A DNA stretch of 64,000 nucleotides from Actinoallomurus soli (GTDB lineage: Bacteria; Actinomycetota; Actinomycetes; Streptosporangiales; Streptosporangiaceae): positions 62,001 through 126,000 of the forward strand of contig NZ_JAMXMV010000007.1 in assembly GCF_024055715.1 (NCBI RefSeq). Direction: 5' to 3'. Below the pieces are notes generated by a model. It saw nothing but the letters and a program-made list of their open reading frames with translations. It did no database searches and was not told the DNA's origin. The position numbers and the translations under genes were made by a program. The number at the start of each line of letters is the position of its first letter. Position 1 is the stretch's first letter. This document shows positions 33,382-41,297 of this stretch, piece after piece.

Positions 33382-34818
33382 ATGCGGGAGTTCTCCAACC
33401 TGATCGGCGGCGAGCTGCGCCCCGCCGACCGCACGCTCGACTCGGTCGATCCCTCGACCGGGAAGGTCTGGGCGAGGATCCCGCGCAGCACGGCCGGCGA
33501 CGCGGACGCGGCCGTCGCGGCGGCCCGTGCGGCGTTCCCCGCCTGGTCCGCGCTGCCGGCGGCCGGCCGGGCGCACCTGCTCCGCAAGGTGGCCGGGGTC
33601 TTCGCCGCCAACGCGCGGGAGCTGGCCGAGCTGGAGACCCGCGACAACGGCCGCATCATCACCGAGACCGCCAGGCGCGACCTGCCCGGGATGACCTACC
33701 TGTGGCAGCTGGCCGCCGCCGAGTGCGGCGTCGCCGTCGAGGGCAAGACCGTCATCCTCGGACCGGGCAGCCTGGGATTCACCCGGCGTGTCCCGTACGG
33801 GGTGGTGGTCGGGATCATCCCGTGGAACTCCCCGATCTCGACGTTCTCGGCGAAGGCGGCGTTCGCGCTGGCCGCCGGCAACACCGTCGTCATCAAGCCC
33901 GCCGAACAGGCGACCGCGTCCACGCTGCGGCTCGGCGAGCTGCTGCGCGAGGTCCTGCCGCCCGGCGTGCTCAACATCGTGTCCGGGCTCGGCGAGGAGG
34001 TCGGCGATGCCCTCGTCCGCCACCCGGGCGTGAACCGGATCAGCCTCACCGGCTCCACGGAGACGGCGCGGATCATCACCCGGGCCAGCACGGACGCCCT
34101 CAAGCCCCTCGCCTTCGAGCTCGGCGGCAAGTCCCCCAACATCGTCTTCGCGGACGCCGACCTGGATCGCGCGGCCCTCGGCGTGTCGACGCAGAGCGTC
34201 TTCACCGCCAACGCGGGCCAGGTGTGCGTGGCCGGCTCGCGGATCCTCATCGAGCGGCCGGTCTTCGCCGAGATGATCGACCGGATCACCGCGATCGCCC
34301 GGGGAATCCGGCTCGGCGACCCGCTGGCGGAGGAGACGACGATGGGGCCGATCGTCTCCTCCGAACAGTTCCAGCGCGTCACGGGCTACCTGGAGATCGC
34401 CGCGAAGGAGGGCGCGGAACTGGTCTTCGGCGGGCGCTCCGGTGGCGAGATCGTGGACGAGGCGTACGCGGGCGGCTACTGGGTCGAGCCGACGCTGTTC
34501 ACGACCGAGGACAACGCGCTGCGCGTCTGCCAGGAGGAGATCTTCGGCCCGGTCGCCGTGGCGCTGCCCTTCGACACCGAGGAGGAGGCGGTCGCGCTCG
34601 CCAACGACTCGGCGTACGGCCTGGCGGCGGGCGTGTGGACACGGGACCTCGGCCGCGCGCACCGCATGTGCCGGGACGTCGAGGCCGGCACGGTCTGGGT
34701 GAACACCTACCGGAAGATGCCGCCGGGCCTGCCGTTCGAGGGCCTGAAGGACAGCGGCTACGGCCACGACTCGGTGCTCGCGAACACCCGCGAGAAGTCC
34801 TGCCTGATCGAGTCGTGA
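33382..34818 (+). CDS. NAD(P)+-dependent aldehyde dehydrogenase
   Basis: A 478-residue ALDH. The catalytic cysteine is C282 in NAGQVCVAGSR and the general base is E246 in FELGGKSPN; NAD binding uses IIPWNSPIS and LTGSTETARII. It oxidises an aldehyde to the acid; sequence features resemble betaine/vanillin/4-aminobutyraldehyde-type ALDHs but do not identify the substrate. The 99-bp gap before it contains AACCAAGCGTACGCTTGGCG, an inverted repeat (CCAAGCGTACGCTTGG) that may be an operator. It converges on the epoxide-hydrolase gene. Confidence 0.9.
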   Translation: MREFSNLIGGELRPADRTLDSVDPSTGKVWARIPRSTAGDADAAVAAARAAFPAWSALPAAGRAHLLRKVAGVFAANARELAELETRDNGRIITETARRDLPGMTYLWQLAAAECGVAVEGKTVILGPGSLGFTRRVPYGVVVGIIPWNSPISTFSAKAAFALAAGNTVVIKPAEQATASTLRLGELLREVLPPGVLNIVSGLGEEVGDALVRHPGVNRISLTGSTETARIITRASTDALKPLAFELGGKSPNIVFADADLDRAALGVSTQSVFTANAGQVCVAGSRILIERPVFAEMIDRITAIARGIRLGDPLAEETTMGPIVSSEQFQRVTGYLEIAAKEGAELVFGGRSGGEIVDEAYAGGYWVEPTLFTTEDNALRVCQEEIFGPVAVALPFDTEEEAVALANDSAYGLAAGVWTRDLGRAHRMCRDVEAGTVWVNTYRKMPPGLPFEGLKDSGYGHDSVLANTREKSCLIES

Positions 34819-34861
34819 GCCGATCGAGGCTCCGGCCCCGTGCCGTCCGCGGACAGGGCCG

Positions 34862-35902
34862 TCAGCCGCCCAGCCGGACCGCACGGCGTACGTCGGCGGC
34901 GTAGGCCTCGGGCTGTTCCCAGGCCGCGAAGTGTCCGCCGGCGCGGTGTTCCACATACTCGCGGACGTTGAGGAACGCCTCGGCGTAGCTTCGCGGCTCC
35001 GGCTTGGTGTCGCGCGGGAACATCGAGAGCACGGTCGGCGTGTCGACCCGGTCGGGAAGGACCACCGGTTCCGCGTAGGTGGCGAAGGAGGTGCCGATCG
35101 TGCCGGTGACCCAGTAGGCGGTGACCCAGGTGAGGAGCTCGTCCGTGGTGAAGGCCGACTCGTCGGACCAGGACTCCAGCTTCTCGACGATCCATGCCGC
35201 GAGGCCGGCGGGTGAGTCGCCGAGGGCGACGGCGAGCGTGTTCGGCCGCGTCGACTGCTCCGCGATGTACCCGCCCTCGCCGCGGAACCACTGGGCCGCC
35301 CGGCCGAGGTAGGCCGCCGCGTCGGGCGCGAGCTTGGCCGGGTCCGCCGTGAGCGCACGCTGCGGGGCGACGTTCGTGAGGTGCAGGGCGGCCACTCTGT
35401 CCGGGTGCTCCCCCGCGAGGATCTCCGCGAGGGTGCCGCCCACGTCGCCGCCGGACACCGTGTACCTCGGGTGACCGAGCTCGTCGAGAGCGTCCGCGAC
35501 GATCCCGGCGATCCGGTTGACCGACATGCCGGGCGTGGTGAGCGGGGCCGCGAACGGGAAGCCCGGCAGCGCGGGAACCACCACGTGCAGGTCCGCGAGC
35601 AGAGGGAGGACGCGCTCGAAGCGCAGCACCGAGTCCGGCCAGCCGTGCAGCAGCACGACGACCGGCGCGCCCGGATCCGCGGACCGCTGGTGGATCACGC
35701 GCAGGTCGGTGCCGCCCGCCCGCACCGTCACCCAGGGGAACCCGCCGATGCGGCGCTCGTGCACGCCCCAGTCGTACTCGGTCGCCCAGCGTTCGAGCAG
35801 GTCGTCAAGGCGGGCGCCGCTGACGCCGCGCGTCCCGTCGTCACTCCACGGGGTCGTGACACGGCGCGTCCGCTGGAGTCGTTCCCGCAAGTCGTCGATC
35901 AT
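34862..35902 (-). CDS. Epoxide hydrolase family alpha/beta hydrolase
   Basis: A 346-residue alpha/beta-hydrolase with an N-terminal epoxide-hydrolase extension (MIDDLRERLQRTRRV, then DWGVHERRIGGFPWVTV). The oxyanion-hole motif is LLHGWPDSVLRFE, the nucleophile Asp is expected in YTVSGGDVGGTLAE, and the late His is in EHRAGGHFAAWEQP. This domain order matches EPHX1-like and juvenile-hormone-epoxide-hydrolase-like bacterial enzymes. The ATG at 35902 lies inside a large palindrome shared with the divergent TetR gene, so the mRNA is probably leaderless and repressed by that regulator. Confidence 0.9.
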   Translation of the reverse strand: MIDDLRERLQRTRRVTTPWSDDGTRGVSGARLDDLLERWATEYDWGVHERRIGGFPWVTVRAGGTDLRVIHQRSADPGAPVVVLLHGWPDSVLRFERVLPLLADLHVVVPALPGFPFAAPLTTPGMSVNRIAGIVADALDELGHPRYTVSGGDVGGTLAEILAGEHPDRVAALHLTNVAPQRALTADPAKLAPDAAAYLGRAAQWFRGEGGYIAEQSTRPNTLAVALGDSPAGLAAWIVEKLESWSDESAFTTDELLTWVTAYWVTGTIGTSFATYAEPVVLPDRVDTPTVLSMFPRDTKPEPRSYAEAFLNVREYVEHRAGGHFAAWEQPEAYAADVRRAVRLGG

Positions 35903-35943
35903 GTGTACGAGCATACACAAGATGTGTATGCTCGTACACATGA
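35899..35943. promoter_or_regulatory. 45-bp double-operator palindrome between epoxide hydrolase and TetR genes
   Basis: Two 21-bp arms (35899-35919 and 35923-35943) are perfect inverted copies around the trinucleotide AGA. Each arm also contains its own palindrome TGTGTA-N6-TACACA (35902-35919 and 35923-35940), so two operator sites lie 21 bp apart, on the same face of the helix. Both start codons are inside the palindrome, and TATGCT (35927-35932 and its mirror) lies about 8 bp before each start as a -10 element for leaderless transcripts. The divergent TetR protein is the obvious ligand. Confidence 0.88.
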
Positions 35944-36500
35944 CTTCGCGCAACGCGGCGGCCACCAGACAGCGGATCCTGGAACACGCGCGCAGCCAGT
36001 TCGCCCGACACGGGTACACGGCGGTCACCGTCAAGGGCGTGGCCGACGCGGCAGGCGTGTCGCCCAACCTCATCACGCGCTACTTCGGCGGCAAGGACGG
36101 TCTCTTCCTGGCGGCGACCCGGGTGGAGATCCCGGTCTCGGACTCCTTCGACGGCGAGCGTTCCGCGCTGGGTTCACGCCTCGCGGCGAGCATCGTCCAG
36201 CGCTGGTTCGGCGCACCCGGCGACGATCCGCTGCTCGTCCTGCAGCGCGCGTCCGGCGAACGCCCGGAGGCGGCGGAGGCGCTGGCCGCCTTCCTCGACA
36301 CCAACTCGCTGGAGCCGCTGTACCGCTACCTCCGCGACAGCGGCCTGGACGACGCGAGCGCCCGCAGCCGCGCCGCGGCGATCGACGCCTTCGTGCTCGG
36401 CGTCTCGACCCGCCGCCGGGTCCTGCGCTCCGAGCTCGGCGACCCCGCCGAGCTCCAGGCCTGGCTGAGCGCCACCATCCAGCGCCTCGCCGACGGGTGA
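35940..36500 (+). CDS. TetR family transcriptional regulator of the epoxide-hydrolase divergon
   Basis: A 186-residue regulator with the helix-turn-helix at about residues 27-47 (TVKGVADAAGVSPNLITRYFG) and a TetR C-terminal domain. ATG 35940 is at the edge of the operator palindrome and probably at the 5-prime end of the mRNA. It should repress both itself and the epoxide hydrolase gene, responding to an epoxide or xenobiotic. Frames upstream are open on both strands only because the palindrome lacks stops. Confidence 0.9.
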   Translation: MTSRNAAATRQRILEHARSQFARHGYTAVTVKGVADAAGVSPNLITRYFGGKDGLFLAATRVEIPVSDSFDGERSALGSRLAASIVQRWFGAPGDDPLLVLQRASGERPEAAEALAAFLDTNSLEPLYRYLRDSGLDDASARSRAAAIDAFVLGVSTRRRVLRSELGDPAELQAWLSATIQRLADG

Positions 36501-36525
36501 GGCACGACGGCCGTCGACGGTCGGT

Positions 36526-37575
36526 TCAGTCGTGGCGGGCCTTGCTCGGCTGGACGCGCTTGGGCTCGCCCGCCATCTTCGGATAGTTCGGCGGATAGGG
36601 CATGTCGCCCAGCCCGTGCTCCCGCTCGTCCCGGTCGGCCCACTCCAGCAGCGCCTCCAGGGAGAACGCCCGCTCGTCGATCGCGGCGTGCAGGTCGCCG
36701 ATCTTCGCGAACCGCTCCGGCATGGTGGCGATCGTGAAGTCCTCCGGATCGACGTCGGGCAGCTCCTCCCAGGTCAGCGGCGCGGATACCGGAGCGTACG
36801 GCTTCGGGCGGACGCTGTAGGCGGACGCGATGGTGCGATCACGGGCGTTCTGGTTGAAGTCGACGAAGACCTTCTCGCCGCGCTCCTCCTTCCACCAGTT
36901 GGTGGTGACCAGGTCGGGCATCCGGCGCTCGATCTCCCGCCCGAAGGCCAGCGCGCAGCGGCGGACCTCGGTGAAGGTCCAGCGGGGCTCGATCCGTACG
37001 TAGACGTGCACGCCGCGCCCGCCGGAGGTCTTCGGGAAGCCGACGAAGCCGAGCTCGCCGAGGATCTCGCGGACGGCCTCCAGGGCGACCTTCTTGGCCT
37101 CGGCGAAGCCGGTGCCGGGCTGAGGGTCGAGGTCGATGCGCAGCTCGTCGGGATGGTCGACGTCCCCGCAGCGCACCGGCCACGGGTGGAAGGTGACGGT
37201 GCCGAGGTTGGCGCACCAGGCCACGGCCGCGAGCTCGGTGGGGCAGATCTCGTCGGCGTGCCGCCCGCTGGGGAACGCGATCCGGGCCGTCTCGAGCCAC
37301 TCCGGAGCGTTCTTCGGCACGCGCTTCTGGTAGAAGGCGTCGCCCCGGTTGTCGGCGCGCGTCGCCATCTTCGCGCCCTCGAACACCCCGCCCGGCCAGC
37401 GCTCCAGCGTCGTCGGCCGGCGGCGCAGCGCCCGCAGGATGCCGTCGCCGACGGCCAGGTAGTAGTTCACCAGGTCCAGCTTGGTCTCCCCGCGCGCCGG
37501 GAAGTAGACCTTGTCCGGATTGGTGATCTTGACGACGCGATCTCCGACCTGGATCTCCACGAAAGGCGATGCCAT
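36526..37575 (-). CDS. LigD-type DNA polymerase/primase domain protein (PolDom)
   Basis: A 349-residue stand-alone archaeo-eukaryotic primase-type polymerase as in the LigD polymerase domain. The metal-binding aspartates are in LRIDLDPQPG (DxD) and the third is in VFVDFNQN; TSGGRGVHVYV and the early ITNPDKVYFPARGETKLDL are family signatures. Such proteins fill gaps or extend ends with ribonucleotides during NHEJ or excision repair, often with LigC. The ATG 37575 (MASPFVEIQ) is preferred over an upstream in-frame start. Its C-terminus has a basic tail. Its partner ligase is at 32221. Confidence 0.9.
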   Translation of the reverse strand: MASPFVEIQVGDRVVKITNPDKVYFPARGETKLDLVNYYLAVGDGILRALRRRPTTLERWPGGVFEGAKMATRADNRGDAFYQKRVPKNAPEWLETARIAFPSGRHADEICPTELAAVAWCANLGTVTFHPWPVRCGDVDHPDELRIDLDPQPGTGFAEAKKVALEAVREILGELGFVGFPKTSGGRGVHVYVRIEPRWTFTEVRRCALAFGREIERRMPDLVTTNWWKEERGEKVFVDFNQNARDRTIASAYSVRPKPYAPVSAPLTWEELPDVDPEDFTIATMPERFAKIGDLHAAIDERAFSLEALLEWADRDEREHGLGDMPYPPNYPKMAGEPKRVQPSKARHD

Positions 37576-37645
37576 AACGGCACGGTACATCCGCCCGGTG
37601 ACAGATCACCGGAATGGCCCGTCCCCGCCGCGGGTTATGCGGGAC

Positions 37646-38047
37646 ATGACAGTCATTCGCAAGAGCGAGGAAGAGTGGAAGGTCCAGCTCTCGCCGGAGG
37701 AGTTCCACGTCCTGCGCGAGGCGGGCACCGAGCCGCCGTGGTCCGGGGAGTACGTCTCCACCAAGACCGAAGGGGTGTACCGCTGCCGGGCCTGCGGCGC
37801 GGAGCTGTTCCGCTCGGACACCAAGTTCGACTCGCACTGCGGCTGGCCGAGCTTCTACCAGCCGACCGAGTCGGACGCGGTCACGCTGCTGCGGGACACC
37901 TCGCACGGCATGATCCGCATCGAGGTCCGCTGCGCCCGGTGCGACTCGCACCTGGGCCACGTCTTCGAGGGTGAGGGCTACCCCACCCCGACCGACCAGC
38001 GCTACTGCATCAACAGCGTCTCACTGAGCCTGGAGCCGGCCGAGTAG
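37646..38047 (+). CDS. msrB: Peptide-methionine (R)-S-oxide reductase MsrB
   Basis: A 133-residue MsrB that reduces methionine-R-sulfoxide in proteins. The two zinc-binding pairs are CRACG and CARCDSHLGHVF, the conserved segment is HCGWPSFYQP, and the catalytic cysteine is in RYCINSVSL. Length is normal. ATG 37646 (MTVIRKSEEEWK) fits homologues; an ATG three codons upstream is possible. It is divergent from the polymerase gene. A weak hairpin (GCGCCGG 38071-38077 with CCGGCGC 38090-38096) separates it from the convergent secreted-protein gene. Confidence 0.93.
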   Translation: MTVIRKSEEEWKVQLSPEEFHVLREAGTEPPWSGEYVSTKTEGVYRCRACGAELFRSDTKFDSHCGWPSFYQPTESDAVTLLRDTSHGMIRIEVRCARCDSHLGHVFEGEGYPTPTDQRYCINSVSLSLEPAE

Positions 38048-38070
38048 GCCCGTTCGGCGAAAAGCGGAAC

Positions 38071-38096
38071 GCGCCGGCGCGTCACCGCCCCGGCGC
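38071..38096. terminator. Weak terminator hairpin between convergent genes
   Basis: A 7-bp GC stem with a 12-nt loop lies in the 61-bp gap between the convergent msrB and SH3-like genes. No T-run is present. Confidence 0.35.
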
Positions 38097-38108
38097 ATTC
38101 CGGCATTC

Positions 38109-38468
38109 TCAGCGGCGCTTCACGTCGATCCGCTGAAGGTTCTTCCCCGGTACCCATCCGGTCCTGCCGCCGCCCAGCCTCACCTCGAGGTACCCGTGGG
38201 AGGACCTGCCCGTTCCGGTGGTCGTCGCGCCGGCGCCGAGGTGGCCGACGATCCGCGACTTCGGGTCGGCCGCCGCCTGAACGGCGAGCTCACGCCCCTT
38301 CCGCACGCCGACGACCCGGTAGGTCTGCGACGCCTTGGCGCTCGGAGCGTGTGCGGAGACGGGCCGTACGGCGGCCTCCGCCGTCGCCCCCATGGCCAGG
38401 ACTCCGCCGGCTCCGATGGTCACGGCGGCGACGACGGTGACGGCCCGGTTGCGCAGATTCATGTCCAC
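38109..38468 (-). CDS. Small secreted protein with SH3-like domain
   Basis: A 119-residue exported protein: signal peptide residues 1-33 (cleavage near ATAEAA), a short linker, then a domain of about 65 residues. This reads TYRVVGVRKGRELAVQAAADPKSRIVGHLGAGATTTGTGRSSHGYLEVRLGGGRTGWVPGKNL in outline, matching bacterial SH3 (SH3b) repeats that often bind cell-wall peptides. The start may be the second Met (38462). AT-richer DNA at 38480-38560 upstream probably holds the promoter. Confidence 0.75.
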   Translation of the reverse strand: MDMNLRNRAVTVVAAVTIGAGGVLAMGATAEAAVRPVSAHAPSAKASQTYRVVGVRKGRELAVQAAADPKSRIVGHLGAGATTTGTGRSSHGYLEVRLGGGRTGWVPGKNLQRIDVKRR

Positions 38469-38642
38469 TCCCTGGTGTTCGACAGCCCTTTCGGATATCG
38501 GCCAAATTAATCGGCCCGTCTGGAAGGACGATGAAGCACGACAAGGAATTGAATGAGATCGATTTCAGAGTGGAATGAGGCAGATTAACGCGGTATGAGA
38601 ACCGCTGCGCGGCGCGCCGCCCGGTGGGACGGCGCGCCGTGC

Positions 38643-39800
38643 TCAGCGCAGGACCGACAGCCGGTCGAGGACGCCGAACGGCTGCAGCCCGTAGGCGTAG
38701 AAATCGACCGCGTCGGCCGTCGCGGCGACCGACCCGGCCTTGGCCGCCAGGTCGGCCGCCGAGGCGGTGTCCGGCGGGCCCGGGCGCAGCAGGGCGCGCA
38801 GCTCGCGGCCCGGCCCGAGGGCGGCGCGGTACGCCTCCAGGTCGGTCGCGACCCGACCGGCGTCCCGCGCGTACGCGGTGACGGCGTAGCCGCCGGCGAC
38901 CCGCGCGACCGCGGCCGGGTCGATCCCGATCCGCCACGCGTCGGACGCCGAGGGCCCGCCCGACGGGCGGCCGTCCGCGTACCCCTTCACCGCGCCGGTG
39001 AGGTCGAGGAAGATCAGCCGAGATCCCTCCGCGGCGACCGCCTCGGCCACCTCGGCGACGAGCGAGGTGATCGTCGCCCGGCGGGCCGTCGCGAACTCCG
39101 TGATCGCCGCCGGCAGGCCGGCCTCCGCCTGCCGCGCGCCCCCGCCTTCGAACGCCTCCTCGACCAGGCGCACGGCCTCCTTCCGCGCCGCCTCCGCGCC
39201 CTCGACGCGCCGGCAGTCCGGGCAGAAGCACAGGCCGAGGGCGTACTCGGCGACCGGGCCGAGCTCGACGAAGGAGCGTTCGTGGTGATAGCCGTGCCCG
39301 AAGAACCCGAAGTGCAGCGACTCGGCGACGACGCCGTCGACGCCGTACCGCGCCATGGAACGGGCCAGGGCGACGGCGTACGCGCGGACGTCGGGGTTGG
39401 ACGGGCACAGGTCCGCCGGGGCCGCGCGGTCGCCGAAGCAGTTCTCCTGCGTCACGCCGGGGTGCTCCAGGCCGATCGTGGTGTTGTGCAGGAAGACCCC
39501 CCACGCGTACAGCGACGCGCCGCGCGAGCGGGTCAGGGCCCGCAGCGAGCGGAGCGGGTCGTCCTCCGCGCCCGCCTGCACGGGCGGCACCAGCCTCCCG
39601 AACAGGTCGCCGGGCGGGAAGTGCACGCCGTCGTGGCGGAACGTCACCCGCGACGCGCCGTGCGGGGTGACGTCACGGGCCCGGTGGTAGGCCGCCGCGA
39701 CGGTCAGCCCGGTACAGCCGTAGCCGACGACCCGGTCGAGGACCGGCGCGGCGCCCTCGCCGCGCACGTCCTCGACGAAGGTGTAGACGGTGGAGTCCAT
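38643..39800 (-). CDS. Unknown protein, last gene of the amino-sugar-acid operon (possible TIM-barrel enzyme)
   Basis: A 385-residue soluble protein of no family I can name. It opens MDSTVYTFVEDVRGEG and contains YGVDGVVAESLHFGFFGHGYHHERSF, a cysteine pair in CFCPDC near residue 195, and SRLIFLDLTG later. These beta-strand-then-charged-loop segments suggest a TIM barrel such as a glycoside-hydrolase-like or sugar-lactonase-type fold, but this is only an impression. It starts one base into the RidA stop (TGATG), so it is firmly part of the operon. The product could process a glycan or glycosyl derivative feeding the pathway. Confidence 0.7.
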   Translation of the reverse strand: MDSTVYTFVEDVRGEGAAPVLDRVVGYGCTGLTVAAAYHRARDVTPHGASRVTFRHDGVHFPPGDLFGRLVPPVQAGAEDDPLRSLRALTRSRGASLYAWGVFLHNTTIGLEHPGVTQENCFGDRAAPADLCPSNPDVRAYAVALARSMARYGVDGVVAESLHFGFFGHGYHHERSFVELGPVAEYALGLCFCPDCRRVEGAEAARKEAVRLVEEAFEGGGARQAEAGLPAAITEFATARRATITSLVAEVAEAVAAEGSRLIFLDLTGAVKGYADGRPSGGPSASDAWRIGIDPAAVARVAGGYAVTAYARDAGRVATDLEAYRAALGPGRELRALLRPGPPDTASAADLAAKAGSVAATADAVDFYAYGLQPFGVLDRLSVLR

Positions 39801-40195
39801 CAGCCCTTGTACGCCACGAAGTCGATCTCGACCAGGATGTTCATCAGGTCCGAGCCGACGGTCGTGCGCACCGGATACGGCTCCGTGAAGTGCTCGCGGT
39901 AGACCTCGTCGTAGGCGGCGAAGTCGCGGTGCAGCTCCTGCAGGTGCACGGTCGACTTGACGACGTCGTCGAAGGTCAGGCCCTCCGCGGCGAGGACGGC
40001 GGCCAGGTTCTTCAGCACCTGCCGGGTCTGGGTGGCCACGTCGTCGCCGACGACCTGGCCGGTCTCCGGGTCGATCGGGCCCATCCCGGCGGTGAAGAGG
40101 AGGTCGCCGGCGACGATCCCGTGCGAGTAGGTCCCGCCCGGCGCGGGGACGTTCTCCGGCTGGACGCGCTTCTTGGAAGGAATGGTCTTCTCCAA
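39800..40195 (-). CDS. RidA family reactive intermediate deaminase
   Basis: A 131-residue YjgF/YER057c/UK114 protein that hydrolyses reactive enamine/imine intermediates (for example 2-aminoacrylate) released by PLP-dependent dehydratases. The substrate arginine is in YPVRTTVGS and the C-terminal ILVEIDFVAY is the family end. It is encoded 8 bp after the kinase gene with a TTG start at 40195; no better start exists. Its presence with a PLP dehydratase-like enzyme fits detoxification of the enamine formed during deamination. Confidence 0.9.
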   Translation of the reverse strand: MEKTIPSKKRVQPENVPAPGGTYSHGIVAGDLLFTAGMGPIDPETGQVVGDDVATQTRQVLKNLAAVLAAEGLTFDDVVKSTVHLQELHRDFAAYDEVYREHFTEPYPVRTTVGSDLMNILVEIDFVAYKG

Positions 40196-40202
40196 TCGCT
40201 GG

Positions 40203-41297
40203 TCAGCGCACCACGTCGTCGGTGGCGCGCATGAGGATGAGATCTTCCCGGGAGGGCAGACCCTCCCAGTCTCCCTGGACGGTGACGGCGTACGCGCCCG
40301 CGCACGCGCCGGCCGCCAGGCGCTCGGGGATGCGGCGGCCGAGCACTCGCTCGGCGAGGTACGCCGCGGCGAACGCGTCCCCGGCCCCGACCGGGTCGAT
40401 CGTCTCGACCGGCAGGGCGGGCTCGTCGTACAGGTCGCCGTCGCAGCAGGCGACGGCGCCCAGCGCGCCGCGCTTGACGATCGCCTCGCGCGGGCCGAGG
40501 GCGGCCAGGCCGGCCGCGAGCGCGGACGCGTCCGCGCCGCCGGTGACGAGCCGGGCCTCCACCTCGGTCGCGAAGACGACGTCCGACCGCATGACGAGGG
40601 GCTTCAGCCGCGCACCGGCCTCCGCCGGCGTCCACAGGGCCCGGCGGAAGTTCAGGTCGAGCGAGACCGGGACGCCCGCGGCGCGCGCGGTGTCGATGGC
40701 GGCGTGCACCGCCGCGTGCGCGCCATAGCTGAGGGCGGCGGTGATCCCGGTGACGTGCAGGACGCGGGCCCGGCGGATCAGGTCCTCCGGGACGTCCTGC
40801 GGGGAGAGCCGCGATCCGGCGCTGCCGGAACGGTAGTACTGGACCCGCGTGAGCCGGCCGGTCCGGCGCTCCTTGATGAGCAGCGCCGTCGGGGCGGCGG
40901 GGTCGACGATGACGTGGCCGACGTCGATGCCCTGGCCGGCCAGTGTCATCTGGATGAGCCGGCCGAACTCGTCCTCACCGACCCGCCCGACCCAGGCGGC
41001 GCTGCCGCCGAGGCGGCGGAAGCCGATGGCGACGTTCGACTCGGCGCCGGCGACGCCCAGGTCCAGGCTGCGGGCGTGGCGCAGCGGCCCGACCACCGGA
41101 CCCTCCAGCCGGGCCAGCGACTCGCCGATGGTGACGAGCTGCGGCCCCTCCACCGATGGCCGCGGCCCGTCCCCCGCCGGCTGCACCGCAGGATGCGGCC
41201 CGCTTCCCGCCTGCCGCGGCCCGTCCCCCGCCGGCTGCACCGCAGGATGCGGCCCGCTTCCCGCCTGCGGCGGCCCGTCCCCCGACGTGGCGCTCAT
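40203..41297 (-). CDS. PfkB-family sugar kinase, 2-keto-3-deoxygluconate-kinase-like
   Basis: A 364-residue ribokinase-family enzyme. The domain starts at LVTIGESLARLEGP (about residue 52) and ends with the ATP/catalytic motif DPVGAGDAFAAAYLA, whose Asp is the catalytic base. The order and loops (SLDLNFRRALW, DVVFATEVEARLVTG) resemble KdgK. It should phosphorylate 2-keto-3-deoxygluconate to KDPG for the adjacent aldolase. The first 50 residues are an unusual Gly/Pro/Gln/His-rich extension made of two 18-residue repeats encoded by a 54-bp tandem duplication. The ATG overlaps the aldolase stop (ATGA). Confidence 0.85.
   Translation of the reverse strand: MSATSGDGPPQAGSGPHPAVQPAGDGPRQAGSGPHPAVQPAGDGPRPSVEGPQLVTIGESLARLEGPVVGPLRHARSLDLGVAGAESNVAIGFRRLGGSAAWVGRVGEDEFGRLIQMTLAGQGIDVGHVIVDPAAPTALLIKERRTGRLTRVQYYRSGSAGSRLSPQDVPEDLIRRARVLHVTGITAALSYGAHAAVHAAIDTARAAGVPVSLDLNFRRALWTPAEAGARLKPLVMRSDVVFATEVEARLVTGGADASALAAGLAALGPREAIVKRGALGAVACCDGDLYDEPALPVETIDPVGAGDAFAAAYLAERVLGRRIPERLAAGACAGAYAVTVQGDWEGLPSREDLILMRATDDVVR
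41161..41268. repeat. 54-bp tandem repeat in the kinase N-terminal extension
   Basis: Two copies (41161-41214 and 41215-41268) encode the repeated GDGPxQAGSGPHPAVQPA segment of the sugar kinase; a partial third copy follows. The unit is in frame (18 codons), so it lengthens the protein without breaking it. Confidence 0.9.

Noticed and set aside
32167-35358. 1063-codon minus-strand open frame
   Set aside because: It lies antisense to DNA ligase and aldehyde dehydrogenase, has no recognisable domain, and only reflects the lack of stop codons in high-GC DNA.
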